This document shows, in pieces, positions 1 through 7,741 of a DNA stretch of 64,000 bases. The notes under the pieces are model-generated. The model worked only from the letters and a program-made list of their open reading frames with translations. It was not told the origin of the DNA and did no database searches. Within the stretch, counting starts at the first letter, position 1, and each line of letters begins with the position of its first letter. Position numbers and translations under genes: made by a program. Origin of the DNA: Archaeoglobaceae archaeon (GTDB lineage: Archaea; Halobacteriota; Archaeoglobi; Archaeoglobales; Archaeoglobaceae); assembly GCA_038734275.1 (NCBI GenBank), contig JAVYOO010000002.1, forward strand, positions 282,911 to 346,910, given 5' to 3'.

Positions 1-225
1 TTCTGCAACGTCATCCTGAGTGCTCATCGGATTGCATCCTGTAATCGCAACTTCTGCACCCCCGTCAATTAAGGTTTCCACAAGCACTGCAGTTTTTGCT
101 TCAACATGCAAGGCCATCCCAACTTTTAAACCCTCCAAGGGTTTGTCCCTCTTTAGCTCCTCTCTAATTTTTTCAAGAACTTTCATGTGCTTTTCCGCCC
201 ATGCAATTTTGTTAAAACCCTCCAT
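1..225 (-). CDS. ahcY: Adenosylhomocysteinase, N-terminal part (runs off the window)
   Basis: Hydrolyses S-adenosylhomocysteine to adenosine and homocysteine, clearing the product of methyl transfer. Only the first 75 codons are inside the window. The translation begins [20 protein letters not shown] and contains the family's hallmark segment [17 protein letters not shown] followed by [12 protein letters not shown] and STQDDVA. The ATG at 225 follows a GGAGG eight bases upstream and overlaps the end of the preceding kinase gene by 14 bp, so it is probably the last visible gene of a minus-strand operon. The NAD-binding domain lies outside the window. Identification is secure from sequence; catalytic integrity cannot be judged. 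Confidence 0.95.
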   Translation of the reverse strand, partial: MEGFNKIAWAEKHMKVLEKIREELKRDKPLEGLKVGMALHVEAKTAVLVETLIDGGAEVAITGCNPMSTQDDVAE

Positions 226-736
226 ATCTCGTAACCTCCTCAATTCTGTCTTCAAGAAGGGAAATCCAATCTATTTTCCCGGGCTCGAAACCCTCAGTTT
301 CACCTGAAAGGATCTTCTCAATAACATCTGCAACTTCTTCAATTCTAAGCCCAGTCGTGTCAACTTCATAAACCTTCTCACAGTTCTCCAAAGCTTCTAC
401 GAGTATTACATCAATTAGCTCTGCTTCAACGTTTTCCATAACCTTATTGTAATCCCATCCACGCTCAATGAGTCTTTTCTTAATCAAAAGTGGATTGCAA
501 CGTAAAACTATCGAAATTTCAGGTCTTAACAAATGGGAGAGATGCCCCTCTACGATACCGTCAAATCTGAATTGAGAGAGCTTTTCAACATCTATAATAA
601 CTTCTTTTCCCTGCAATATGATGCATTTGTGCATTTCAGCAAATTCCTTAACAGAAATTACTTTATAACCCCGACGCTTTAATTCTTGTGCGACACTGCT
701 CTTACCACAACCCGGAGTTCCTGTAAGGGCAATCAT
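212..736 (-). CDS. AK6/Fap7-like adenylate kinase family NTPase
   Basis: A 174-aa nucleoside-phosphate kinase of the archaeal/eukaryotic AK6 (Fap7) type. The P-loop GTPGCGKSS begins at residue 6. A short NMP-binding region and a LID-like segment ([20 protein letters not shown]) follow, as in AK6 homologues, which in eukaryotes act in small-subunit rRNA processing. Length matches the family (about 170-180 aa). Start ATG at 736 overlaps the hisC stop as ATGA, and its own end overlaps ahcY, so it is translationally coupled within the operon. Whether the main role is ATP/AMP metabolism or ribosome assembly cannot be told from sequence. Confidence 0.85.
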   Translation of the reverse strand: MIALTGTPGCGKSSVAQELKRRGYKVISVKEFAEMHKCIILQGKEVIIDVEKLSQFRFDGIVEGHLSHLLRPEISIVLRCNPLLIKKRLIERGWDYNKVMENVEAELIDVILVEALENCEKVYEVDTTGLRIEEVADVIEKILSGETEGFEPGKIDWISLLEDRIEEVTRYGGF

Positions 737-1758
737 ATCAACTCTTTTAGTTTTTCGAGGAAGAAATCGTTTTCATCCGGCTTTCCGACTGTAACTCTGT
801 ATCCAGAAACTCCAAAACTCTTACAATCCCTGATTATAACACCTCTTTTCAGCAACTCCTCTGCAAGCCAATCTTTAGACCTGAAAAATATGAAGTTGGC
901 CTGAGAAGGATAAGCCTGAGTGACACCACGGAGCTCTTTAAAGAGTCTCTCCCTCTCTGTTTTAATTCTCTCCACACACCACTTCATCCACTCTAAATCT
1001 TCGAGAGAAGCTATCGCAGCCCTTTCTGCAAGAGTTGATACTGGAAATGGAGTTGAGGCAGATCGATAGTATTTTACAAGCCATTCAGGAAGTCTTGCAT
1101 AACCCACACGGAGGTTTGCAAGACCAAAGGCCTTTGACATAGTTCTCGCAATCACGATATTTTCGAAATCTAAATCCACCTTCGAGTCTGAGAATTCGAC
1201 GTAAGCTTCATCTACAAACACAATTGCCTTGGTGGATTCTGCAAGCTCCTTAACAAGCTTGAGGTCCTCTGTGTTACCTGTAGGATTGTTTGGAAATGGT
1301 AGGATGATGAGCTTAGTCTTATTACTTAGATACTCAAAGATTTTATACGGAATTCGAAAGTTCTCATCTCTTTGAACTCTAATCTCCCGAGCACAGTGTA
1401 AACGGGTTAAAATACCGTAATACTGGAATGTAGGCACTGGAATTATTACCTCATCACCTTGATCGATTAAAATTTTGAATAAGGTCTCGAGAATCCCATC
1501 TATTCCCGCACCTATAACTATTCTATTCGCATCCCAGCCCGTATATTCTGCAAGCTTTTCTCTGAGCACCTTATACTCCGGGTTGGGATACCTGTGCAGA
1601 TCGGTAAAATTCCTGACCACTTCGATTGCCTTTGGACTTGCTCCATAGGGATTCTCGTTCGAAGCGAGCTTTACAACTCTCTCGAGACCATAAATCTCTT
1701 TGACTTCTTCGATACTTTTTCCGGGCACGTAATTTTCAAACTCGATGCACTTCCTCAT
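733..1758 (-). CDS. hisC: Histidinol-phosphate aminotransferase
   Basis: PLP-dependent class I/II aminotransferase of 341 aa that converts imidazole-acetol phosphate to histidinol phosphate in histidine synthesis. The N-terminal signature KLASNENPYG, the PLP-phosphate/Asp region FVDEAYVEFSD and the Schiff-base lysine in RTMSKAFGLANLRVGY are all present. The start overlaps the stop of the upstream 49-aa ORF (ATGA, 1755-1758), and the 3' end overlaps the kinase gene by 4 bp. The rest of the his pathway is not adjacent. HisC enzymes can also serve aromatic amino acids, so substrate breadth is open. Confidence 0.93.
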   Translation of the reverse strand: MRKCIEFENYVPGKSIEEVKEIYGLERVVKLASNENPYGASPKAIEVVRNFTDLHRYPNPEYKVLREKLAEYTGWDANRIVIGAGIDGILETLFKILIDQGDEVIIPVPTFQYYGILTRLHCAREIRVQRDENFRIPYKIFEYLSNKTKLIILPFPNNPTGNTEDLKLVKELAESTKAIVFVDEAYVEFSDSKVDLDFENIVIARTMSKAFGLANLRVGYARLPEWLVKYYRSASTPFPVSTLAERAAIASLEDLEWMKWCVERIKTERERLFKELRGVTQAYPSQANFIFFRSKDWLAEELLKRGVIIRDCKSFGVSGYRVTVGKPDENDFFLEKLKELI

Positions 1759-1904
1759 TTAACCACTTCTAATTCTATTTTTCTCCAGTTTTCATCAACA
1801 CCTTTGAGCGAAGTTACAAGAGCTTCAACAACTCTACCAATAACCTTCATCACGAATGGATTAAGGTCGATTTCTTCACCATCCACAACCAATCTGACCT
1901 CCAT
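1755..1904 (-). CDS. Small conserved-looking protein, 49 aa, unknown function
   Basis: A 49-residue frame beginning MEVRLVVDGEEIDLNPF and ending KIELEVVK. Start ATG at 1904 is preceded by a strong AGGAGGGTGAT ribosome site lying inside the end of mfnA. One base separates the mfnA stop from this ATG, and its TGA overlaps the hisC ATG. The strong signal and tight coupling on both sides argue that it is translated. The sequence suggests a compact fold: a beta-rich start, a central amphipathic helix (VMKVIGRVVEALVTSLKG) and a final strand. I recall similar short archaeal proteins but cannot assign a function. Confidence 0.75.
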   Translation of the reverse strand: MEVRLVVDGEEIDLNPFVMKVIGRVVEALVTSLKGVDENWRKIELEVVK

Positions 1905-1905
1905 C

Positions 1906-3003
1906 TTATATCACCCTCCTGAACTCGCTAATGAAGTTCTTTATAACCTCTTCCGTCACGTGAGGCATTAAAACAAATCTTATCGCTTTCGGCTCCCTTA
2001 TCGTTGATATAACCCACCTCCTTCTGTAAAGCTCCTGCTTTATCTCCTCAGCTTTTTCAGTTTTAAATGCCACAACGTTCATCACGGGCTCTATCACAGG
2101 CTCAAATCCGAGCAAAGACATTTCTTCTACGAGAATTCTCGTATTTTTCAAACATCTTTTCACGATCTCCCTCATTCCCTCAAATCCGAGAGATTTAAGA
2201 ACTGCATATGCCGAAGCCACACCTGTGCCGGGACGAGTTCCCGTTAGGGTGAACTGCATTTTAGACGTTAGATATGGTGTTTCAACTTCCAAGGCCCTCA
2301 AAAAGCTGTCATTCTTAAAAAGTATCCCTCCAGCGGGAATCGTCGCCATACCCATTTTGTGCGGATCAATTGTAATCGAAGATACTCCCTCGTTTTGAAA
2401 ATCAAATGGATATGGTTTTTCCATAAATGGAATGACAAGCCCGCCAAATGCAGCATCCACATGCATCGGTATTACTCTCTCTTCTGCAATTTTCGAAAGC
2501 TCTACTATTGGATCTATCTGTCCAAGCTCTGTTGTGCCAGCAATACCGACAACCGCAACCGTTTTGTCATCTACCAACTTCTCTACTTCCGCTAAATCCA
2601 CTCTATACTCCTCATCCACCCCTGCTCTCCTGATTTCAACACAAAGGATATCACAAATTTTTTCAAATGAAAAATGGGCAGTTTTCGGTATTACGATATT
2701 TGGATCTTTTTTTCTTTTTACATTTCTTGCAGCTCTTATGCCCTGAATATTCGCTTCTGTTCCTCCTGAACAGATATATCCTGCACAGTTTTTATTATGT
2801 AGTAGTTCTCCAAGCATCGATATTAGCTTCTTTTCAAGTTCAACAGTTCCTGGAAAAATACCGGGATCGCCAAGATTTGTCCCTATGAAAAGCTGATGAG
2901 CTTTAACAGCTATTTCATGTGGAACAGTGCACATTGAACTTAGAACTCTCGAATATGGTATATCTTTCTCCCTGAAACTTCTAAGCTCTTCAAGCACATC
3001 CAT
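1906..3003 (-). CDS. mfnA: L-tyrosine/L-aspartate decarboxylase MfnA
   Basis: PLP-dependent group II decarboxylase of the archaeal MfnA family, about 365 aa. In methanogens it makes tyramine for methanofuran; in other archaea it can supply beta-alanine from aspartate for coenzyme A. Visible landmarks are YICSGGTEANIQGIRAAR, HVDAAFGGLVIPF (Asp contacting the PLP ring) and the PLP lysine in SITIDPHKMGMA. Two in-frame ATGs exist at 3009 and 3003; I prefer 3003 because a TATA-like box at 3025-3033 lies 26 bp upstream, giving a leaderless message. It is divergent from mobA and heads the minus-strand operon ending in ahcY. An Archaeoglobales host also uses methanofuran, so either role fits. Confidence 0.92.
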   Translation of the reverse strand: MDVLEELRSFREKDIPYSRVLSSMCTVPHEIAVKAHQLFIGTNLGDPGIFPGTVELEKKLISMLGELLHNKNCAGYICSGGTEANIQGIRAARNVKRKKDPNIVIPKTAHFSFEKICDILCVEIRRAGVDEEYRVDLAEVEKLVDDKTVAVVGIAGTTELGQIDPIVELSKIAEERVIPMHVDAAFGGLVIPFMEKPYPFDFQNEGVSSITIDPHKMGMATIPAGGILFKNDSFLRALEVETPYLTSKMQFTLTGTRPGTGVASAYAVLKSLGFEGMREIVKRCLKNTRILVEEMSLLGFEPVIEPVMNVVAFKTEKAEEIKQELYRRRWVISTIREPKAIRFVLMPHVTEEVIKNFISEFRRVI

Positions 3004-3024
3004 GCTCATAGTTTAGGAAAAAGG

Positions 3025-3050
3025 TAATAAATAGGTATCTAAAAGATACC
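3025..3050. promoter_or_regulatory. Shared mfnA/mobA promoter with a perfect inverted repeat
   Basis: Only about 50 bp separate the two divergent start codons. One TATA-like element (TAATAAATA, 3025-3033) is 26 bp from both the mobA GTG (3055) and the mfnA ATG (3003), so it could serve both directions. Next to it is a perfect 7-3-7 inverted repeat GGTATCT-AAA-AGATACC (3034-3050). In the mobA direction this lies between TATA and start, a classic repressor position. The repeat is seen directly; operator function is inferred. Confidence 0.65.
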
Positions 3051-3054
3051 GAGT

Positions 3055-3657
3055 GTGAAAATTGCGGTTCTAATGGGTGGGAAGGGGAGAAGAGTTGGAA
3101 TGGAAAAAGCTGAAATAAAAATTTGTGGCAAAAAGTTAATTGAAATTGCCATACATAAGTATCAGGAATATAAACCGATTTTTGTCTGTAGAGATGATAT
3201 TCAGGCTGAAAAATACTCAAAAGAATATGGAGTCAAATGTGTTTGTGATATCTATCGTAACTTCGGAGCTCTCTCCGGCATACATTCTGCCTTGATAAAT
3301 GCCGGAGATACAGTGGTTGTTGCAATTGACATGCCATTCGTAAAAAAGAGACTTCTGGAGTTTATTTTTGAATTGGGAAAGAAAATTGATTGCGATGCTC
3401 TGATACCAAAACATGAGTTTCCAGAACCTTTGCTCGGTTACTACTCAACAAGAGCAATTCCTGAAATAGAGAAATCGATAAAAAATGGTGAAAAGAGCAT
3501 AATGACTCCCCTAAGCAGACTCAAGACTGTTTTCTATCCCGCTGAAGAGCTTAGAAAGTTTGACAGTTCTTTGATTTCCTTCTTCAATATAAACACTATG
3601 GAGGATATAAGGAGAGCTGAGGAAATATGCTCACAGACTCTTTTGGAAGGACAGTGA
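3055..3657 (+). CDS. mobA: Molybdenum cofactor guanylyltransferase-like protein MobA
   Basis: A 200-aa NTP-transferase that probably attaches GMP (or another nucleotide) to molybdopterin to finish the cofactor for molybdo- or tungsto-enzymes. The N-terminal nucleotide loop AVLMGGKGRRVG and following MEKAEIKICGKKLIE match the family. A GALSGIHSAL segment and the metal-site region VVVAIDMPFV are present. Start is GTG at 3055, about 26 bp after a TATA-like box, so the message is probably leaderless. The 3' end overlaps moaA by 31 bp, which places it in a two-gene cofactor operon. A distant glycosyl-nucleotidyltransferase role is less likely given the neighbour. Confidence 0.88.
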   Translation: MKIAVLMGGKGRRVGMEKAEIKICGKKLIEIAIHKYQEYKPIFVCRDDIQAEKYSKEYGVKCVCDIYRNFGALSGIHSALINAGDTVVVAIDMPFVKKRLLEFIFELGKKIDCDALIPKHEFPEPLLGYYSTRAIPEIEKSIKNGEKSIMTPLSRLKTVFYPAEELRKFDSSLISFFNINTMEDIRRAEEICSQTLLEGQ

Positions 3658-4514
3658 AAAACTTAAGGATCGCTGTTACAAACAGATGCAATCTGAACTG
3701 TATTTACTGTCATCGAGAAGGCGAAAATAACCCGGGAAAGGAAATGAGTGCAGAAAGAATAGCAGAAATAGCCGAGGCCTTTTACGAATTGGGGGTTAAA
3801 AAGTTAAAGATCACGGGAGGGGAACCATTGCTAAGAGATGACATATGTGAAATAATTTCATTGATGCCGGAATTCGAAGAAATCTCGCTAACAACAAACG
3901 GTATGTTTCTCGATGATGTTGCATTCGATCTCAAGGAGAGCGGCCTTGATAGAGTTAATATAAGTCTCGATACGCTCAATCCCGAGATATTCAGATTCAT
4001 CACTTCGGGAGGGGACATAACTCGCGTCATAGAAGGAATAAGAAGTGCAGTAGAAGCAAACTTGACCCCAATAAAGCTCAATATGGTTCTAATGAAAAAT
4101 TTAAATGATATGGAAGTCTTTAAGATGCTTGAATTTGCAAGTTCATTCAATAAAGGGAAGACTAACGTTATTCTTCAGCTAATCGAGCTAATTCCAAATT
4201 CAAAGACAAAGGATTTCTATCTAAGCCCAGAAAAGTTTGAGGAGGAATTCTCGAGAATTTCCACAGCAATAAAGATCCGCGATATGCACAAAAGAAAACA
4301 GTTTTTTACCCCATTTGGCATTGTGGAAATTGTAAAACCTCTCGAAAACACAGATTTTTGCATGCACTGCAATCGCATCCGAGTTACCTCAGACGGAAAG
4401 ATAAAACTCTGCCTTATGAGTGATGAAACGGTAAATATCTCAAATTTGTGTGGAGATGAGCTAAAAAGAGCGATAATTGAAGCTGTAAAGTTGAGAAGAC
4501 CGTTTTTCAGGTAA
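3627..4514 (+). CDS. moaA: GTP 3',8-cyclase MoaA (radical SAM)
   Basis: Catalyses the first step of molybdopterin synthesis, rearranging GTP to 3',8-cyclo-GTP together with MoaC. The 295-aa protein has the radical SAM motif CNLNCIYC near residue 22, the GGEPLLR SAM-binding segment, and the C-terminal second [4Fe-4S] ligands in CMHCNRIRVTSDGKIKLC. It lacks the long C-terminal tail of bacterial MoaA but has the core length common in archaea. It is translationally coupled to mobA and converges with the BtpA-like gene, overlapping it by 8 bp. The cofactor would serve the tungsten enzyme encoded at 35.7 kb among others (inference). Confidence 0.95.
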   Translation: MLTDSFGRTVKNLRIAVTNRCNLNCIYCHREGENNPGKEMSAERIAEIAEAFYELGVKKLKITGGEPLLRDDICEIISLMPEFEEISLTTNGMFLDDVAFDLKESGLDRVNISLDTLNPEIFRFITSGGDITRVIEGIRSAVEANLTPIKLNMVLMKNLNDMEVFKMLEFASSFNKGKTNVILQLIELIPNSKTKDFYLSPEKFEEEFSRISTAIKIRDMHKRKQFFTPFGIVEIVKPLENTDFCMHCNRIRVTSDGKIKLCLMSDETVNISNLCGDELKRAIIEAVKLRRPFFR

Positions 4515-5250
4515 ACTTCACAGCTCTGACTATTTTTCTAACCTTTTCAGCATCAACTTTTCCATGCTTTTTTATATAGCTCCCCACTATAACTCCGTCG
4601 CAGTGTTCTGCCAGTTTTCTGGCATTATTTTCATTTAATCCACTGCCAACAAGAATTGGAGCAAATAAATGTTCTCTTGCAAGCTTTAAATCCTCAATAT
4701 TGGGCTCCATTCCTGTTGCTTTCCCCGTTATTATAAAAGCGTCAGCAAGACTTCTTTCCGCATTTATGAAGTAATCTTCTAGGCTTGCAAAGTGAATCGC
4801 ATGCTTTACATTTATATCTGCGAATATCATCGCATTGCATTGGATCAATTTTTTATATCTCATTACTTCGCCAACTTCAGGAAGTAGAAACCCCTCAGGT
4901 GCTACTGATGGAAAGATTAGCTGGTTCACTCTTACAAAATCAGCCTTAACGGCTTTTGCAATTGCCAACGCCGAGACTGCATCATTTCTTAACACATTTA
5001 TACCTATGCCGAGATTAGTTGTCTTTTTAATTTCCCATGCTATCACGCTCATGCATGCAACTGTTTCCTTGCCTACAGACTTGAGAAATGGCTTATCGCC
5101 ATAGTTCTCAACTATAACTGCATCCGCCCCTCCCTCCTCAATAGCCCTCGCATCTCTCAATGCGCTCTCGAGCACATCGTCAAAATTCTCATGCAATGGA
5201 GCTCCTGGAAGTGGTTTAAGATGGATTACGCAGATCACTGTCTTTTCCAT
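4507..5250 (-). CDS. BtpA/SgcQ-family TIM-barrel protein
   Basis: A 247-aa protein of the BtpA family, opening with VICVIHLKPLPGAPL, then ALRDARAIEEGGADAVIVENYGDKPF, and ending with a phosphate-binding-like GSGLNENNARKLAEHCDGVIVGSYIK. The fold is related to phosphoribosyl-binding (beta/alpha)8 barrels. BtpA was linked to photosystem I stability in cyanobacteria, which cannot be its role here; the biochemical activity in archaea is unknown. The start lies within the 3' end of the UPF0248 gene (16-bp overlap), suggesting an operon with the winged-helix regulator upstream. Confidence 0.85.
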   Translation of the reverse strand: MEKTVICVIHLKPLPGAPLHENFDDVLESALRDARAIEEGGADAVIVENYGDKPFLKSVGKETVACMSVIAWEIKKTTNLGIGINVLRNDAVSALAIAKAVKADFVRVNQLIFPSVAPEGFLLPEVGEVMRYKKLIQCNAMIFADINVKHAIHFASLEDYFINAERSLADAFIITGKATGMEPNIEDLKLAREHLFAPILVGSGLNENNARKLAEHCDGVIVGSYIKKHGKVDAEKVRKIVRAVKFT

Positions 5251-5471
5251 ACAATCTCGCCTCCATAGCGGATTTCAACAATTCTGTGCTGCGGGATTGC
5301 GGTTCCACTTTTCAGATAGACAAATTTATGCCCAATTTCGCCAACCTCATCGCCTTTAAACTCTAGAAAACCCTGAAAACGATCCAAATATATCACCACA
5401 ACTTTAGAAAAATCGTATTCGGGATGCCATCTCAGCCTGTTTAGAATCTCCCTTATGCTATATCTCCTCAT
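5235..5471 (-). CDS. UPF0248 (DUF504) family protein
   Basis: A 78-aa archaeal conserved protein. It begins MRRYSIREILNRLRWHPEYD and contains VVIYLDRFQGF, then a GTAIPQHRIVEIRYGGEIVW segment typical of the DUF504/MJ1316 family, which has been proposed to recognise RNA ends. I chose ATG at 5471 over an upstream in-frame TTG at 5480. Both lie inside the end of the preceding regulator gene, so translation is coupled. It overlaps the BtpA-like gene downstream by 16 bp. RNA binding is inference from family descriptions; the sequence alone shows a small, basic, beta-rich protein. Confidence 0.88.
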   Translation of the reverse strand: MRRYSIREILNRLRWHPEYDFSKVVVIYLDRFQGFLEFKGDEVGEIGHKFVYLKSGTAIPQHRIVEIRYGGEIVWKRQ

Positions 5472-5973
5472 CTTTCGCAAATTCGATAAGTTGTCCTTTT
5501 AGATTGAACTTGAGGGATTTTTTGACGATTGCCCTGACGAATAAAGGATCGTAGTTGAGAGTTTTTATTATGTGACCGACAGAATTTCTGCCCAATTCTA
5601 CCTCTTTTCTGATCTTCTCTAAATGCTCCTCCATCTCGTCTTCAGGCATAAATACAATTTCTAATATTTTATTGAATTCCTTTAATGAAACGTAAAAATT
5701 GGCAGATATGTGAGTATAGCTCACATGATATTCTTTTTCTGGCTTTCCAGCCGGGTCAGAGGGCATTCTCCATCTAACTTCAAGCATCCCGGCATGCTTT
5801 AAAATTCGAAGAGTTTCTTCAAACCCATCTCCAAAGTTTTTTCTGAGTTCGTCTATTGTAAGCCAATTATCAAGCAAAGCAGAATATACTTTCCTGTGAT
5901 ACTCTGAAGACAGTAGCTGGAATATTGGTATCAGTTCCACTATGTCGTTGATAAGCTTCGCCCTTCTCACCAT
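5458..5973 (-). CDS. ArsR-like winged-helix transcriptional regulator
   Basis: A 171-aa protein with an N-terminal winged helix. SEYHRKVYSALLDNWLTIDELRKNFGDGFEETLRILKHAGMLEVRW gives the helix-turn-helix, and the PEKEYHVSYTHISANFYVSL hairpin resembles archaeal ArsR-type regulators. The C-terminal half (about 110-171) is helical and charged, possibly for dimerisation. Start ATG 5973 lies 10 bp after the SUMT stop. Its 3' end overlaps the UPF0248 gene. Ligand and targets are not evident. No metal-binding cysteine pair is seen, so a metal sensor is unlikely. Confidence 0.75.
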   Translation of the reverse strand: MVRRAKLINDIVELIPIFQLLSSEYHRKVYSALLDNWLTIDELRKNFGDGFEETLRILKHAGMLEVRWRMPSDPAGKPEKEYHVSYTHISANFYVSLKEFNKILEIVFMPEDEMEEHLEKIRKEVELGRNSVGHIIKTLNYDPLFVRAIVKKSLKFNLKGQLIEFAKDEEI

Positions 5974-5982
5974 TGTACTATT

Positions 5983-6699
5983 TTAAATCTCGGGACAATT
6001 ATACTTTTCCACGAAACGCACAACTTCCCCAACTACCATTAAAGCGGGACTCTCGAAAGATCTTTCCTCAGATGATAGCTGACCCAAAGTGCTGACTGAA
6101 ACCTTTTGATCCTTTAATGAGCCTTTTTGGATTACTGCCACCTTTGTTTTTTCACTAAAACCTATTCTAATTAGATTTCGTGAAATCTCGGACGCAGAAA
6201 TTCCGCTCATAAGAACAACTAATGTTGCATTTTTCAGAGTATCGTGATAGTTTTCCACCTCCCTACCGCCTATAACCACGATAGCTTTACCGAAATCCGG
6301 ATGAGTTAGCGGGATACTTGCACATGCAGGAACCCCATTCACAGAACTCACACCCGGGACTATCTCGAAGGGGATATTATTTGCTTTTAGAAAATCAATT
6401 TCTTCCCATAATCTACCGAAAATAGTTGGATCTCCGCCTTTTAATCTTAAAACCTTCTTTCCTTCTTCAGCAAACTTTTTCATCAAATTATTGATCTCAA
6501 TTTGCCTTTCTTTGCCTTTTCCATCTTTTCCAACGTAAATGGCGGTTTTACCAAGAGTATGAATCAATTTTGTGATCTCTTCCCCTACCAGTCTGTCGTA
6601 AAGTATTACATCAGCTTCCTTGAGTAGCTTATAAGCTTTAAGTGTCATTAGCTCGGGATCACCTGGGCCGGCTCCAACTATGTAAACTTTCCCAACCAC
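5983..6699 (-). CDS. cobA: Uroporphyrinogen-III C-methyltransferase (SUMT)
   Basis: A 238-aa SAM-dependent methyltransferase that methylates uroporphyrinogen III at C2 and C7 to precorrin-2, feeding sirohaem, cobalamin or archaeal alternative haem. The SUMT signatures VYIVGAGPGDPELMTLKAY, ADVILYDRLV and RLKGGDPTIFGR are all present, together with GVSSVNGVPACASIPLTH. No fused uroporphyrinogen synthase domain follows, so it is the short form. Start is GTG at 6699, with a TATA-like TCTTTAAGTC about 25 bp upstream, indicating a leaderless transcript that begins the 6.7-4.5 kb operon. Sirohaem demand fits a sulphur-metabolising archaeon (inference). Confidence 0.93.
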   Translation of the reverse strand: MVGKVYIVGAGPGDPELMTLKAYKLLKEADVILYDRLVGEEITKLIHTLGKTAIYVGKDGKGKERQIEINNLMKKFAEEGKKVLRLKGGDPTIFGRLWEEIDFLKANNIPFEIVPGVSSVNGVPACASIPLTHPDFGKAIVVIGGREVENYHDTLKNATLVVLMSGISASEISRNLIRIGFSEKTKVAVIQKGSLKDQKVSVSTLGQLSSEERSFESPALMVVGEVVRFVEKYNCPEI

Positions 6700-6742
6700 A
6701 AAAAGGTTTTTCTGGTAGACTTAAAGATTTTTTTGAAGCTCA

Positions 6743-7741
6743 TCACAAGACAATGTTCTGCTTATATCCACAGGTAGGACACTTTGTATCTTCCAGATTT
6801 ATCTTGCCAATATAGAAACCCCTTCTTTCGATTAAAGTCTCTCCACAATTTGGGCAAAAAGTATTCTCGAATCTGTGTCCCCAGACGTTGCCAATATAAA
6901 CGTATTCAACACCTACATCCTTTGCAATTTTGATTGCCCGCTCCAAGGTTGTGATTGGAGTTGCAATTTTGTCCATCATCTTGAAGTCAGGATGAAACCT
7001 CGAAAAATGAACCGGAATCCTTTTGTCCACTGAAACTACCCATTCAGCAAATTCTTTTATCTCGTCTTTGCTGTCATTCTCTTCCGGGATAACAAGATAG
7101 GTAATCTCAACAAAAATGCCCTTTTTGTGCATGTATTCCACAGTTCTTAGCACATTTTCGAGTTTTGCCTTGCAAATTTTACTGTAAAAACGCTGAGTAA
7201 ATGCCTTAACATCAACATTGGCTGCATCCAGCCATTTAAATTGCTCTATTGCTTCGGGGGTCATGTATCCATTGGTTACGTAGACTATAAAATATCCCTG
7301 ATCTTTAGCCAATCTTGAGGCATCAAGAGCAAATTCATGCCAGATAGCAGGCTCATTGTAAGTCCATGCTAATCCGTCTGCCCCTCTTTCTTGACAAAGT
7401 CTCAAAACGTCTTCAGGTTTGAGCTCTTTTAAATATGGGTATGTGAGATCTGCAAACGATATTTCGAAGTTTTGGCAATGATCACATTTAAAATTACAGC
7501 TCACAGTTCCAAAAGACAAAACCTTCGAACCGGGTTTATAATTGTGCATGGGCTTTTTTTCTATCGGATCCAGCGCTATGGAAGATGCTAATCCATAGTT
7601 GTAGACCATTAATTTCCCATTTTCATTCTTTCTAACTTTACAAATTCCCCACTGCTGATCTTTAAGCTTACAATTGTGCCAGCAGGTTTTACAGATCACA
7701 AATTCATTTGACCTTTCATAAAGATATGACTCGATCACCAT
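6743..7741 (-). CDS. AmrS-type radical SAM enzyme (AmmeMemoRadiSam family)
   Basis: A 332-aa radical SAM protein. The N-terminus has CKTCWHNCKLKDQQWGIC, the extra cysteine cluster of the AmmeMemoRadiSam/pyruvate-formate-lyase-activase-like family. The core motif CNFKCDHCQNFEIS (CX3CX2C) and the helper segment LAWTYNEPAIWHEFA follow. A C-terminal zinc-ribbon pair (CPNCGE and CPTCG) is visible. Substrate is unknown; companions called Memo and AMMECR1 usually define the system, and neither is adjacent. The ATG overlaps the end of the GalT-like gene by 7 bp, so the two are coupled. Confidence 0.87.
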   Translation of the reverse strand: MVIESYLYERSNEFVICKTCWHNCKLKDQQWGICKVRKNENGKLMVYNYGLASSIALDPIEKKPMHNYKPGSKVLSFGTVSCNFKCDHCQNFEISFADLTYPYLKELKPEDVLRLCQERGADGLAWTYNEPAIWHEFALDASRLAKDQGYFIVYVTNGYMTPEAIEQFKWLDAANVDVKAFTQRFYSKICKAKLENVLRTVEYMHKKGIFVEITYLVIPEENDSKDEIKEFAEWVVSVDKRIPVHFSRFHPDFKMMDKIATPITTLERAIKIAKDVGVEYVYIGNVWGHRFENTFCPNCGETLIERRGFYIGKINLEDTKCPTCGYKQNIVL

